In this document: positions 36,672 through 47,167 of the stretch, one piece after another
Numbering within the stretch: the stretch's first letter is position 1
Layout of the letters: every line of letters starts with the position of its first letter
Translations under genes and position numbers: made by a program
The notes under the pieces: generated by a model
What the model was told of the DNA's origin: nothing
The model's input: only the letters and a program-made list of their open reading frames with translations
Database searches by the model: none
Source: Gammaproteobacteria bacterium
GTDB taxonomy: Bacteria > Pseudomonadota > Gammaproteobacteria > HTCC5015
Length of the DNA stretch: 64,000 bases
Assembly (NCBI GenBank): GCA_026004975.1
Contig: BPKE01000001.1
Location: forward strand, 437,788 to 501,787
Reading direction: 5' to 3'

Positions 36672-37208
36672 ATGACCTGGCCCGTGCCCGTGATCGGTTT
36701 CGCCGCCTACAGCGGCACCGGCAAGACCACCCTGCTCAAGGCCGTGCTGCCGCGGCTGCGCGCCCGCGGCCTGCGCATCGGCATGATCAAGCACGCCCAT
36801 CACCAGTTCGACATCGACAAGCCGGGCAAGGACAGCTACGAGCTGCGCCGCGCCGGCGCCCAGCACATGCTGGTCGCCTCCAGCCGCCGCTGGGCGCTGA
36901 TGGTCGAGCGCGAGGTGGAACAGCCGCCGCGCCTGGAGGACCACCTGGCGACGCTGATCGACAGCGGCCCGATCGACCTCGTCCTGGTCGAGGGTTTCAA
37001 GCAGGCGCCGATCCCGAAAATCGAGCTGCACCGCAGCGCCCTGGGCCACCCCCTGCTGTTCCCGGGCGATCCCCTGGTGATCGCCGTGGCCAGCGACACC
37101 CCCCTGATCCTGCCCGATCACGTCCGCGCCCTGGACATCGACGATCCGGACGGGGTGGCCGCCTTCCTGCTCGAGCGCCTGGAAGAACACGGGCGGGCGC
37201 GCGCATGA
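36672..37208 (+). CDS. mobB: Molybdopterin-guanine dinucleotide biosynthesis protein B
   Basis: [77 protein letters not shown]. Confidence 0.93.
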   Translation: MTWPVPVIGFAAYSGTGKTTLLKAVLPRLRARGLRIGMIKHAHHQFDIDKPGKDSYELRRAGAQHMLVASSRRWALMVEREVEQPPRLEDHLATLIDSGPIDLVLVEGFKQAPIPKIELHRSALGHPLLFPGDPLVIAVASDTPLILPDHVRALDIDDPDGVAAFLLERLEEHGRARA

Positions 37209-38434
37209 GCGGCGCGACGAGGCCCCTGCCGGTCGAGACCGCCCGCCGCCGCCTGCTGGAGGCGGTCACGCCGGTCGCCGACGTCGAGACCGTGCCGCTC
37301 GCCCAGGCCTGCGGCCGGGTGCTGGCCGAACCCCTGCACGCCCCTTGCGATCTGCCGCATTGGGACAATTCGGCGATGGACGGTTATGCGCTGGCGGCCG
37401 ACGGCGCCGGGGCGGCCGGCGAAATCCGCCTGCCGGTGATCGGCCGGGCCCTGGCCGGGCACCCCTATCGCGGCGCGGTGCCCGCCGGCGCCTGCGTGCG
37501 CATCACCACCGGGGCGGCCCTGCCGGAGGGCACCGACACGGTGATCATCCAGGAGAAGGTCCGCCGCGAAGGCGACACGATCGTCTTCGAAGGCCCCCTG
37601 CGCCGCGGCGAGAACGTGCGCCGCGCCGGCGAGGATCTGCGGGCGGGGGAAGTCGCGGTCGCCCGCGGCCGCTGGCTGACCCCCCTGGACATCGCCCTGC
37701 TCGCCGCCCTCGGGCTGGCGGCGGTGCCGGTGCGGCGCCGACCGCGCATCGCCGTGCTCAGCAGCGGCGACGAACTCGTCCCGGCCGGCACCCCCTTGCC
37801 CCCCGGCGGCCTGTACGACAGCAACGGCCCCATGCTCGCCGCCCTGCTCGCCCGCCTGCCGGTCGAGGTCGAGCCGCAACCGCCGCTGGGCGACGACCCG
37901 GCCGCGATCGAAACCCGGCTGCGGGCGCTGGCGGGCTGCTGCGACGCACTGCTCAGCACCGGCGGCGTGTCGGTCGGCGACGCCGACCACATCGCCGACG
38001 TGCTGGCGCGCATCGGCCGGATCGAGTGGCACAAGGTCGCGATCAAGCCGGGCAAGCCGCTGCTGTTCGGCCGCATCGACGGCACGCCGTTTTTCGGCCT
38101 GCCCGGCAACCCGGTGTCGGCCGCCGTCACCTTCCTCGTGCTGCTGCGCCCGGCGCTGCTGCGCCTGGCCGGCGTCGAACCGCCGCCCGAACCCTTGCGC
38201 CTGACACTGCCCCTGGCGCGCGCGGTGCAGAAGCGCCCCGGCCGCAGCGAGTATCTGCGCGGGCGGCTGATCGAGGCCGACGGCGGCCTGCAGTTCGAAC
38301 CGTTCGCCGCCCAGGGCTCGCACCGGCTGGCACCGCTGTCGCAGGCCGAGGCGCTGGCCGAACTCGCCGCCGACCGCGGGGACACGCCGGCCGGCACCCC
38401 GGTGCCGGTGTGGCCCCTGCAGGGTCTGTTGTGA
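37205..38434 (+). CDS. moeA: Molybdopterin molybdenumtransferase MoeA
   Basis: DLPHWDNSAMDGYAL, RITTGAALPEGTDTVIIQEKV, VLSSGDELVPAGTPLPPGGLYDSNGPMLAALL, FGLPGNPVSAAVTF. Confidence 0.95.
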   Translation: MSGATRPLPVETARRRLLEAVTPVADVETVPLAQACGRVLAEPLHAPCDLPHWDNSAMDGYALAADGAGAAGEIRLPVIGRALAGHPYRGAVPAGACVRITTGAALPEGTDTVIIQEKVRREGDTIVFEGPLRRGENVRRAGEDLRAGEVAVARGRWLTPLDIALLAALGLAAVPVRRRPRIAVLSSGDELVPAGTPLPPGGLYDSNGPMLAALLARLPVEVEPQPPLGDDPAAIETRLRALAGCCDALLSTGGVSVGDADHIADVLARIGRIEWHKVAIKPGKPLLFGRIDGTPFFGLPGNPVSAAVTFLVLLRPALLRLAGVEPPPEPLRLTLPLARAVQKRPGRSEYLRGRLIEADGGLQFEPFAAQGSHRLAPLSQAEALAELAADRGDTPAGTPVPVWPLQGLL

Positions 38435-38877
38435 ACGCCGCCCGCCCCGCCGGCCTGCTGCGCCGCCTGGGCGCGTTGTTCTACGACGCCCTGCTGCTGG
38501 GCGCCTTGTGGCTGGTCGCCGCGGTTCCGGCGGTGCTGCTCCATGGCGGCGCGATCCGCCGCGGCGACGGCGCGGCCTACTGGCTGTTCGAGCTCTACCT
38601 GGCCGGGGTCGCCCTGGCCTTCTTCACCTTCTGCTGGAGCCGCGGCGGGCAGACCCTCGGCATGGCCGCCTGGGGCCTGCGTGTCGAAGACGCCGCCGGC
38701 CGGCCGCCGGCCTGGCCGCGGGCCCTGCTGCGCGCCGCGCTGGCCCTCGGCGGGCTGGCCAACCTGTGCCTGCTGGTGGGCCTGCGCCCCTGGCACGAAC
38801 GCCTCTCCGGCACCTATACCGTCCACCGCCCGGCCGCGCGCCGGCGGCCGGAAAGTGCGGCCCGTCACAGTCCGTAA
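38431..38877 (+). CDS. RDD-family membrane protein
   Basis: GLLRRLGALFYDALLLGALWLV, SRGGQTLGMAAWGLRVEDAAGRPPAWPRALLR; GTG overlaps the moeA stop. Confidence 0.85.
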   Translation: MNAARPAGLLRRLGALFYDALLLGALWLVAAVPAVLLHGGAIRRGDGAAYWLFELYLAGVALAFFTFCWSRGGQTLGMAAWGLRVEDAAGRPPAWPRALLRAALALGGLANLCLLVGLRPWHERLSGTYTVHRPAARRRPESAARHSP

Positions 38878-39007
38878 CGCCCATATCGGCTAGAGTCCGG
38901 CCATTTCGACCGGCGCGCGGCCGCGCCGGCGGGCCGCCGCGCGTTGCAAGCGCCCCCGGACCGGTCCATTATCAGCCCGAGACACAATAAAACCTGGAGT
39001 GGCGGCC

Positions 39008-40423
39008 ATGGACACCCTGACCTTCATCCCCGGTATGCCGATGCTGTCGCTGGTGCTTGCCGTGCTCGGCTCGATGGTGTTCCTCTACCTGGCGCGCCAG
39101 CCGATCCACGCCGCCTTCGGCCACCTGATCGAGGGCACGGCCGGCGGCCTGCGCCGGCTGGCCGACTGGGCCCGCCAGAGCGCCGAATCCCTGCGCGAGC
39201 GCGACCGCAAGGTGCTCCTCGAGTCGGGCATCGCCGAGGCCGAGCAGAAGCTCTACGAGGAGCTGGCCCGCGTCGAAGGGCACTACGGCAAGTACCTGGC
39301 CGACTTCCCCGCCGTGCAGCGCAAGCTCGACGACCTCATCGCCCGCCTCGAGGCCGACTACCGCGAATGCGGCCAGACCACGCCCGAGGCGCCCGGCTGG
39401 AACGACGTCGTCGCCTCCATCGCCAAAGTCAAGGGCAGCTCCGGCGACCGCGTGATCGAAAAAATGCTCGCCGAGATCCACAAATCGGCCGTGGAGGCCG
39501 AAAAGCGGGCCCTGGCCGAACTGCGCGCCACCACCGCCAAGCGCCACAAGATCCTCTCCTCGATGGCGCCGCTGTTGAAACGCATCCACCACCTGCTCAA
39601 GGACATCGGCGAAAAGGTCAACCTCGTCCTGGACACCACCAAGCGCATCGACCGGCACATGAACCAGTTCGAGAAACTGCGCAAGGGCGACCAGGACGCG
39701 GTGGACCTGCTCAACTTCCGCACCACCCTGCTGTTTTTCTTCTCGCTGGTGATCATCGCCATCGCCGCCCTCGGCGCCTTCGTCAACTTCCAGCTCATCG
39801 CCTACCCGATGAGCCAGTTGATTCCCACCGGCACGCGCGTGCTCGGGCTGCTGGTCTCGGACGTCTCGGCGCTGGTTCTGATCTGCCTGGAGATCATGTG
39901 CGGCATCTTCCTGCTCGAAGCGCTCGGCGTCACCCACGTCATTCCGCAGGTGGCGCTGATGGAACGCGGCAAACGTCGGCTGATCCTGTGGGCGGCGCTG
40001 GTCTTCCTGTTCCTGTTCGCGCTGGCCGAGGCCTCCCTGGGCGTGCTGCGCGAGGTGCTGGCCGAAAAAGAAGCGGCCACCACCGCGGCGCTGGCCGGCG
40101 AGGCGGCGGTGATCGCCGGCATCGACCAGACCGGCAGCCGCCTGACCGTCATCGGCCAGGCCATCCTCGGCTTCCTGCTGCCCTGGGTGTTGGCCATGGT
40201 CGCCATGCCGCTGGAAGTGCTGTTCACCACCGGCATGCACATGCTGCGCAAGGCCTCGATCGGCCTGATCGCCCTGTTCGGCCTCGTCTGCCGCATGCTC
40301 GCCTACCTGCTGGAACACGCGCTGCGCATCGTCGAGCACCTCTACGACGCCTACGTGATCCTGCCCATGCAACTGGCGCGGCTGCTGCAGGCGCGCGGCG
40401 GCAAGATGGAGGCCAAGGGATGA
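39008..40423 (+). CDS. Multi-pass membrane protein with N-terminal coiled-coil region, unknown function
   Basis: N-terminal TM, charged helical segment (SAESLRERDRKVLLESGIAEAEQKLYEEL...), then several hydrophobic segments; no family recognised. Confidence 0.75.
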   Translation: MDTLTFIPGMPMLSLVLAVLGSMVFLYLARQPIHAAFGHLIEGTAGGLRRLADWARQSAESLRERDRKVLLESGIAEAEQKLYEELARVEGHYGKYLADFPAVQRKLDDLIARLEADYRECGQTTPEAPGWNDVVASIAKVKGSSGDRVIEKMLAEIHKSAVEAEKRALAELRATTAKRHKILSSMAPLLKRIHHLLKDIGEKVNLVLDTTKRIDRHMNQFEKLRKGDQDAVDLLNFRTTLLFFFSLVIIAIAALGAFVNFQLIAYPMSQLIPTGTRVLGLLVSDVSALVLICLEIMCGIFLLEALGVTHVIPQVALMERGKRRLILWAALVFLFLFALAEASLGVLREVLAEKEAATTAALAGEAAVIAGIDQTGSRLTVIGQAILGFLLPWVLAMVAMPLEVLFTTGMHMLRKASIGLIALFGLVCRMLAYLLEHALRIVEHLYDAYVILPMQLARLLQARGGKMEAKG

Positions 40424-41085
40424 GGCGGCTCATCGCCCTGGCGCTGGTCGCGGCGCTGGCCGGCGCCGGCTGCAGCGACAACCGCCGCTACGAAACCGCC
40501 GTCTGCGCCCTGGTGGACGTCTCGGGCACCTACGCCGACCAGGTCGGTGAAGTCCTGCGCATCGTCAAGGCCGGCATCGTGCCCCAGCTGCGCCCGGGCG
40601 ACAGCCTGTTCGTCATCACCGTCGATTCCAACAGCTACAACGAGGACGACCTGGTCGCCGCCCTGCGCCTGGACTACGTGCCGTCCAAGGCCAACGACCA
40701 GAAACTGGCTTTCGCCCAGCGGCTCGACGCTTTCGCCGCCGCCGTGCGCCGCGCCCGCTACACCGACCTGACCGGCGCCATGCTGCTGTGCCGCGATCAC
40801 CTCGAAGACAGCGGCGCGGGCCGCCGGGTGATGCTGGTGTTCAGCGACATGAAGGAAGAAATCCAGCCCGGCCTCAAGCGCGAACTGCCGCCGGGCAGCC
40901 TGGCGGGGGTACACGTCGCTGCCCTCAACGTCATCAAGCTGGACGCCGACAGCGCCGATCCCGCCCGTTACCGCGCCCGGCTCGATCGCTGGGCCGAGCG
41001 CCTCGCCGCGGCCGGCGCCGCGTCCTGGACCGTGTTGCTCGACGCGGTGAAAATCCCGGAGTACCTGCGTGGTCTGGAACACTGA
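40420..41085 (+). CDS. VWA-like lipoprotein with MIDAS-type motifs
   Basis: Lipobox-like LAGAGCSD; CALVDVSGTYADQV, YTDLTGAMLLC, RVMLVFSDMKEEI match the three MIDAS elements; 4-bp overlap with the upstream gene. Confidence 0.65.
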   Translation: MRRLIALALVAALAGAGCSDNRRYETAVCALVDVSGTYADQVGEVLRIVKAGIVPQLRPGDSLFVITVDSNSYNEDDLVAALRLDYVPSKANDQKLAFAQRLDAFAAAVRRARYTDLTGAMLLCRDHLEDSGAGRRVMLVFSDMKEEIQPGLKRELPPGSLAGVHVAALNVIKLDADSADPARYRARLDRWAERLAAAGAASWTVLLDAVKIPEYLRGLEH

Positions 41086-41108
41086 CCGCCCGTCAAGGAG
41101 GTGACCGA

Positions 41109-42158
41109 ATGGACGGCACCCGCGACACCCCCACCACCCCGCTGGACGAGGAGCCCGCGCTCAACGACCTGGACGTCACCCAGGCGGTGCGGGTCAGCGA
41201 CCCGCAGGCCGTCAAGGTCGAGGTGCTGTCCATCCACGAGCAATGCTTCCCGGGCCACCCCGCCGACGACCTGGCGCGCGCCTTCGAGCTGTTCACGCGC
41301 GCCTACCGGGGCCAACTGCCCGGCTATCACGCCTGCGACACCTTCTATCACGACGTCCAGCACTGCCTGGACATCACCCTGGCCGCCGCCCGCCTGTTGC
41401 GCGGCTACCAGAAGGCGCACGGGGATCTCGAGCGCGAGCGCTTCGTGCTCGGCGTCGTCACCGCCTTGTTCCACGACGTCGGCTACCTGCGCCGGCGCGA
41501 CGAACCGGTGCGCAACGGTGCCGAGTACACCGCCGTCCACGTCACGCGCGGGGCCGAATTCATGCGCCGCGAACTGCCGGCCCTCGGTCTGGGGGCGCTC
41601 GCCGAACGCGCGGCCCGGATCGTCCATTACACCGGCTACGAGCTGCCGCTCACCCGCATCGAGCCGCTCGAACCCGGCGACCGCCTGATCGGCGAACTGG
41701 TGGCCAGCGCCGACCTGATGGCCCAGATGGCGGACCGCTGCTACCTCGAGAAATGCCGCGACCGCCTGTTTCCGGAACTCGTGCTCGCCGGCCACCATGC
41801 CTGGCCGATGGGCGCGCCGCTGCCCAGCTTCACCAGCCCGCGCGACCTCTTGCTCAACACCCCGCAGTTCTACCACCGGCACGTGCGGCGGCGGCTGGAG
41901 CGGGAACTGGGCGGGGCCTTCCGTTACGCCGAAAGCTACTTCAACGGCCGCAACCCCTACCTGGACGGCATGCGGGACAACATCCGCTATCTCGAACACT
42001 TGATCCGCAGCGGCGACCTCAACCCGCTGCGCCGCCGCCTTCCGCCGCTCGGCAGCGCCGCGGCGCGGGCCCTGCAGGCCCAGCTCGAGGCCCGCGCCGA
42101 GCGGCGCGAGCAAGCCGAACCCTCCGGCCGCCGCCGGCGCCGCCGGCGCGCCGGCTGA
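41109..42158 (+). CDS. HD-domain phosphohydrolase resembling class I cyclic-nucleotide phosphodiesterases
   Basis: TFYHDVQHCLDITLAAARLL ... FVLGVVTALFHDVGYLRRRDE; preceded by AAGGAGGTGA Shine-Dalgarno (41095-41104). Confidence 0.75.
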   Translation: MDGTRDTPTTPLDEEPALNDLDVTQAVRVSDPQAVKVEVLSIHEQCFPGHPADDLARAFELFTRAYRGQLPGYHACDTFYHDVQHCLDITLAAARLLRGYQKAHGDLERERFVLGVVTALFHDVGYLRRRDEPVRNGAEYTAVHVTRGAEFMRRELPALGLGALAERAARIVHYTGYELPLTRIEPLEPGDRLIGELVASADLMAQMADRCYLEKCRDRLFPELVLAGHHAWPMGAPLPSFTSPRDLLLNTPQFYHRHVRRRLERELGGAFRYAESYFNGRNPYLDGMRDNIRYLEHLIRSGDLNPLRRRLPPLGSAAARALQAQLEARAERREQAEPSGRRRRRRRAG

Positions 42159-42161
42159 TGT

Positions 42162-42686
42162 TCAGGCGCGCCGCGCCGGCGGGCGGACCAGGAACGCCAG
42201 CAAGGCCAGGCTCAGCACCAGGAACGCCACCAGCGTCCAGGCCGCGAGCGACAGGCCGAGGAACGACCAGGCCACCTCGCCGCACTCCCCCGAGCCGCTG
42301 AGCACGGCGCGCAAGCCGCCGAGCAGGCCGAACATCTCCATGAGGACGTCCAGGCCCGGGCCACAGGCCGGCAACTGCTCCGGCGGCAGGCTCTGCAGCC
42401 AGACGTGACGGGCGGCGGTCGCCACCCCGGCCAGCGCCGGCAGCAACGCCGCCACCGCCCAGGCCCGCTGCCCCGCCGGGCCCGGATCGTGCCAGGCGGC
42501 GAGCAAGGCCAACGGGATCAACACCAGCACGTAGACGCGCTGCAGAACGCACAGGGGGCAGGGCTCGAGCCCCAGGAACCCCTGGAAGAACAGCACCGCG
42601 GCGAGCATCATCAGCACACCGTAGCCCGCCACCCCCAGCCAGAACACCCGCGGCGTCAGCCGCCGGCAGAACGCTTCGAACACCAT
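42162..42686 (-). CDS. dsbB: Disulfide bond formation protein B
   Basis: FFQGFLGLEPCPLCVLQRVYVLVLIPLALLA, PPEQLPACGPGLDVLMEMFG, GECGEVAWSFLGLSLAAWTL. Confidence 0.92.
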   Translation of the reverse strand: MVFEAFCRRLTPRVFWLGVAGYGVLMMLAAVLFFQGFLGLEPCPLCVLQRVYVLVLIPLALLAAWHDPGPAGQRAWAVAALLPALAGVATAARHVWLQSLPPEQLPACGPGLDVLMEMFGLLGGLRAVLSGSGECGEVAWSFLGLSLAAWTLVAFLVLSLALLAFLVRPPARRA

Positions 42687-42692
42687 CGTTTG

Positions 42693-43757
42693 CTACCTCA
42701 CTCGGCGCAGGCCGGCGACCCCGAGCGCCGCAAAGATCGCCAGCGGCAACGCGCTGGTCAAGGCCGGCGGCCAGTCGAACACCACGGTCAGGCGCAAGGC
42801 CAACTGCAGCAACAGATAAAACCCGAGCCCCCATAATATCCCCGCCAGCAACAACTGTCCCGCGCCCAACGCGCGCGGCGGGGCGAACACCCGCGGCAGC
42901 GCCAGCAGCAACAACACCAGGCAGGCGGCCGGCGCCACCGCCTTGGACCACAAGGCCAGCCGGTAAGGACCGGCGTCCAGACCGTTGCGTTCCAGATGCG
43001 CGGTCTGTCGGCGCAGCTCCAGGAACGGCAGATGCTCGGCGGCCACGCTCAAGGCCGCCACCGTCGCCGGCGGCAACTGCAGCGCCAGCGGCCGCTGCGC
43101 ACCCTGCGCCGCCCGGGTCTGCTCTTCCGTGAACACCGTTTCGCGCCAGCCCCGGGCGCGCCAGCCCCCGCCGGCCGGCAGCAGCGCCTCGGCGGCCGCC
43201 GCGGCGTTCAGCACGCCGTCCTCCGTCACGGTGAACCACTCCACGTCCACCAGCCGCGGGCCCGGCAGCACCCGGCCCACGTGCAACACCCGGGCCCCGT
43301 CGCGCAACCAGAGATCGGCCGCGCCGGGTTGCGCCGCCACGCCCAGGGTCTTGGCCTCGACCCGCCGCGCCGCCGTCTCCGCCGGCAGCACCACGGCCTC
43401 GCCCAGCCAGACGGCGAACAGCGCCCACAACACGCCGGCCTGCAGGGCCGCCCGGGCGATGCGCGCCGGCGATGCGCCGGCGGCGCGCCAGGCGACCAGC
43501 TCCCCTTGCGCCGCCATGCGCCCCAAGCCCAACAGCGCGCCGACCAGCACCGCAGCCGGCAGCAACTCGCGCGCCCGCGCCGGCAAGTGGAGCAGGACAA
43601 CCAACACCGCGTCGGTGGCGGTGAATGCCCCGCGGCCGACGTCCTCCAGTGCGTCGACCAGGGCGAACACCGCATCCAAGGCGAGCAGGACCGCCAGCGC
43701 GCCGGCGACCCCGGCGAGCACCGCCCGGCCGACCTGGCGGTCGAGCAGGCGGATCAC
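42693..43757 (-). CDS. lptG: LPS export permease LptG
   Basis: VIRLLDRQVGRAVLAGVAGALAVLLALDAVFALVDALEDVG..., AAVLVGALLGLGRMAAQGELVAWRAAGASPARI; GTG start overlaps the lptF end. Confidence 0.9.
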   Translation of the reverse strand: MIRLLDRQVGRAVLAGVAGALAVLLALDAVFALVDALEDVGRGAFTATDAVLVVLLHLPARARELLPAAVLVGALLGLGRMAAQGELVAWRAAGASPARIARAALQAGVLWALFAVWLGEAVVLPAETAARRVEAKTLGVAAQPGAADLWLRDGARVLHVGRVLPGPRLVDVEWFTVTEDGVLNAAAAAEALLPAGGGWRARGWRETVFTEEQTRAAQGAQRPLALQLPPATVAALSVAAEHLPFLELRRQTAHLERNGLDAGPYRLALWSKAVAPAACLVLLLLALPRVFAPPRALGAGQLLLAGILWGLGFYLLLQLALRLTVVFDWPPALTSALPLAIFAALGVAGLRRVR

Positions 43758-44842
43758 GAGGCGGTCCGCGGCGCCGGCCAGCGCCGCCCCTGCCAGAGCG
43801 CGAAACCGATCCCGGCGAGCATCAGGGCGTGGACCCACCACAGTCCCCAGCGCGGGTCGAGCTGGCCGCGTTCGAGCAGATTGCGCCCGAGGGCCAACAG
43901 GTTGAAGTACAGCAGGTACACCAACAAGGCGGCGCCGAGGCGGCCGTAACGACCCTGGCGGGGCGCACTGCGTGACAAGGGCACCGCCGCCGCGGCCAGC
44001 ACCAGGCAGGCCAGCGGCACGGCCAGGCGCCAATGCCATTCGGCCCAGGCGGCCGCCGAGCCCAGCGCGCGCAACGCCGCGCCGGACAGGGCGCGCAGGC
44101 GGGGCGGCGGGGGCGCGCCCGCCGGCACCGGCAGATTGACGCCGTACCGCGCGAACGCGAACGACTCGGCCTCGGCCGAGCCGAACCGACCGCTGTCGCG
44201 CCGCCCGTCTTCGAACACCAGCGACAAGCGGTCGCCGACGCGCTCGGCCCGCGCGTGGCGCGCCGTCTGCACCGTGAAACCGCCGTCCTCGCGCCGTTCG
44301 TACAGGAACACCCCGGTCATGCGCCGGCCGCCGTCGGGCGCGGTCTCCCAGCGCTGGAAATACAATACCCCGTCCTGCAGGCGGTTGAAGCGTCCCGGCG
44401 CGAGACCCGCCAGCGGCCCGCGCTCGCCGGCGCGGGCCTGCCACTCGGCCTGGCGCGCCGCCCCGCGCGGCGCGCAGTCCAGCGCCAACCAAGCGGCGAA
44501 TACGGCCGCGCACACCGCGAGCACGCCCACCGCGCGATAGCAGCGCGCCGGCCCGACGCCCGAGGCCTGCAGCGCGATCATTTCCGAATCACGCGCCAGG
44601 CGCCCGAGGCCGAGCAGGATGCCGAGAAAGACGGCGATCGGCACGACCGCCAGCAACTGGCGCACGCCCTGTACGAGGAGCAAGGGCCACAACGCCTCCG
44701 GCGGATACTCGCCCTTGGCGATTTCGCCGAGCACGCGCACCAGCGCGTTGCCGAACAGAATCAGCAACAGCACCGCGCTCACCGCCGCCGCCGCGGCGGC
44801 GCATTCGCGCAACAGGTAACGGTCGACGCGCTGGAACAACAT
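43754..44842 (-). CDS. lptF: LPS export permease LptF
   Basis: MLFQRVDRYLLREC, VVPIAVFLGILLGLGRLARDSEMIALQASGVGPARCYRAV; divergent from pepA. Confidence 0.93.
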   Translation of the reverse strand: MLFQRVDRYLLRECAAAAAAVSAVLLLILFGNALVRVLGEIAKGEYPPEALWPLLLVQGVRQLLAVVPIAVFLGILLGLGRLARDSEMIALQASGVGPARCYRAVGVLAVCAAVFAAWLALDCAPRGAARQAEWQARAGERGPLAGLAPGRFNRLQDGVLYFQRWETAPDGGRRMTGVFLYERREDGGFTVQTARHARAERVGDRLSLVFEDGRRDSGRFGSAEAESFAFARYGVNLPVPAGAPPPPRLRALSGAALRALGSAAAWAEWHWRLAVPLACLVLAAAAVPLSRSAPRQGRYGRLGAALLVYLLYFNLLALGRNLLERGQLDPRWGLWWVHALMLAGIGFALWQGRRWPAPRTAS

Positions 44843-44957
44843 GGGCTTCGTCTTGCCGGCCGGCTGCGGCGCCGTGATATAGTGCAAGGGCGGCGTGGCC
44901 CGCGAGTACAACAGGTTTGACTTGCCCGCGCAAGCCTCACTTCAGGACGGCCCCGAC

Positions 44958-46429
<1,472 letters not shown>

Positions 46430-46433
<4 letters not shown>

Positions 46434-46855
46434 CGCGGGTGGATTTCTACATCCTCCAGGGCGAAGCCAACCGCGATCTGATGGCCTGCCGCCTGTGCGA
46501 AAAGGCCTGGCAACGGCGCCTGGGCGTGGTGCTGGCGGCCGCCGACGCCGCCCACGCCCAGCGCCTGGACGAGCTGCTGTGGACCTTCCGCGACCGCGCC
46601 TTCGTCCCGCACCGCCTGATCGACGGCCCGCCGCCCGAAGCGCCCGTGCCCGACATCGCGATCACCTGGCCCGGCGCGGGCCGGCAGCCGGCAGAGCTTT
46701 TCATCAATCTCGACGACGCCGTGCCCGAGGACTGGACCGCGTGGCCGCGGATCGCCGAGATCGTCAACGAAACTCCGGCGGTCCGCGAGGCCGGCCGGCG
46801 GCGCTTCGCCGCCTACCGCGCCCAGGGTGCCGACCTGCATCACCACAAGCTCTGA
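46430..46855 (+). CDS. holC: DNA polymerase III chi subunit
   Basis: RVDFYILQGEANRDLMACRLCEKAWQRRLGVVLAAADAAHAQRLDELLWTFRDRAFVPHRLIDG; between pepA and valS. Confidence 0.93.
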
Positions 46856-46867
46856 CCCGGCCGCGCC

Positions 46868-47116
46868 ATGCCCCGCCGCGAACGTGAAGAAGGAATCCCG
46901 ACCCTGACGGAGGTCGATGCCGAGCCGCCCGCCGCATCGCCCGCCGGGGACACCCGGGCGGCGGCCGGCGACCCACCGATCAGCGCCGACCAGCGCCGGG
47001 CCCTGGAAAAAATGATCTACACCGCCCTGCACCGGCGCCTGCTGACCTTGAGCCGCGAGCTGGCCGAAGCGATCCTCGAACAACTGGAAAAAAAGCCCAA
47101 GAACCCGGGCGACTGA
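46868..47116 (+). CDS. Small conserved-position protein of unknown function (holC-valS interval)
   Basis: 82-aa ORF MPRREREEGIPTLTEVDAEPP...ALEKMIYTALHRRLLTLSRELAEAILEQLEKKPKNPGD. Confidence 0.55.
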   Translation: MPRREREEGIPTLTEVDAEPPAASPAGDTRAAAGDPPISADQRRALEKMIYTALHRRLLTLSRELAEAILEQLEKKPKNPGD

Positions 47117-47167
47117 ACACCATCGGCTATAATTCCGGCCCTTTCACACCCACCACCGCGCCGCGGC

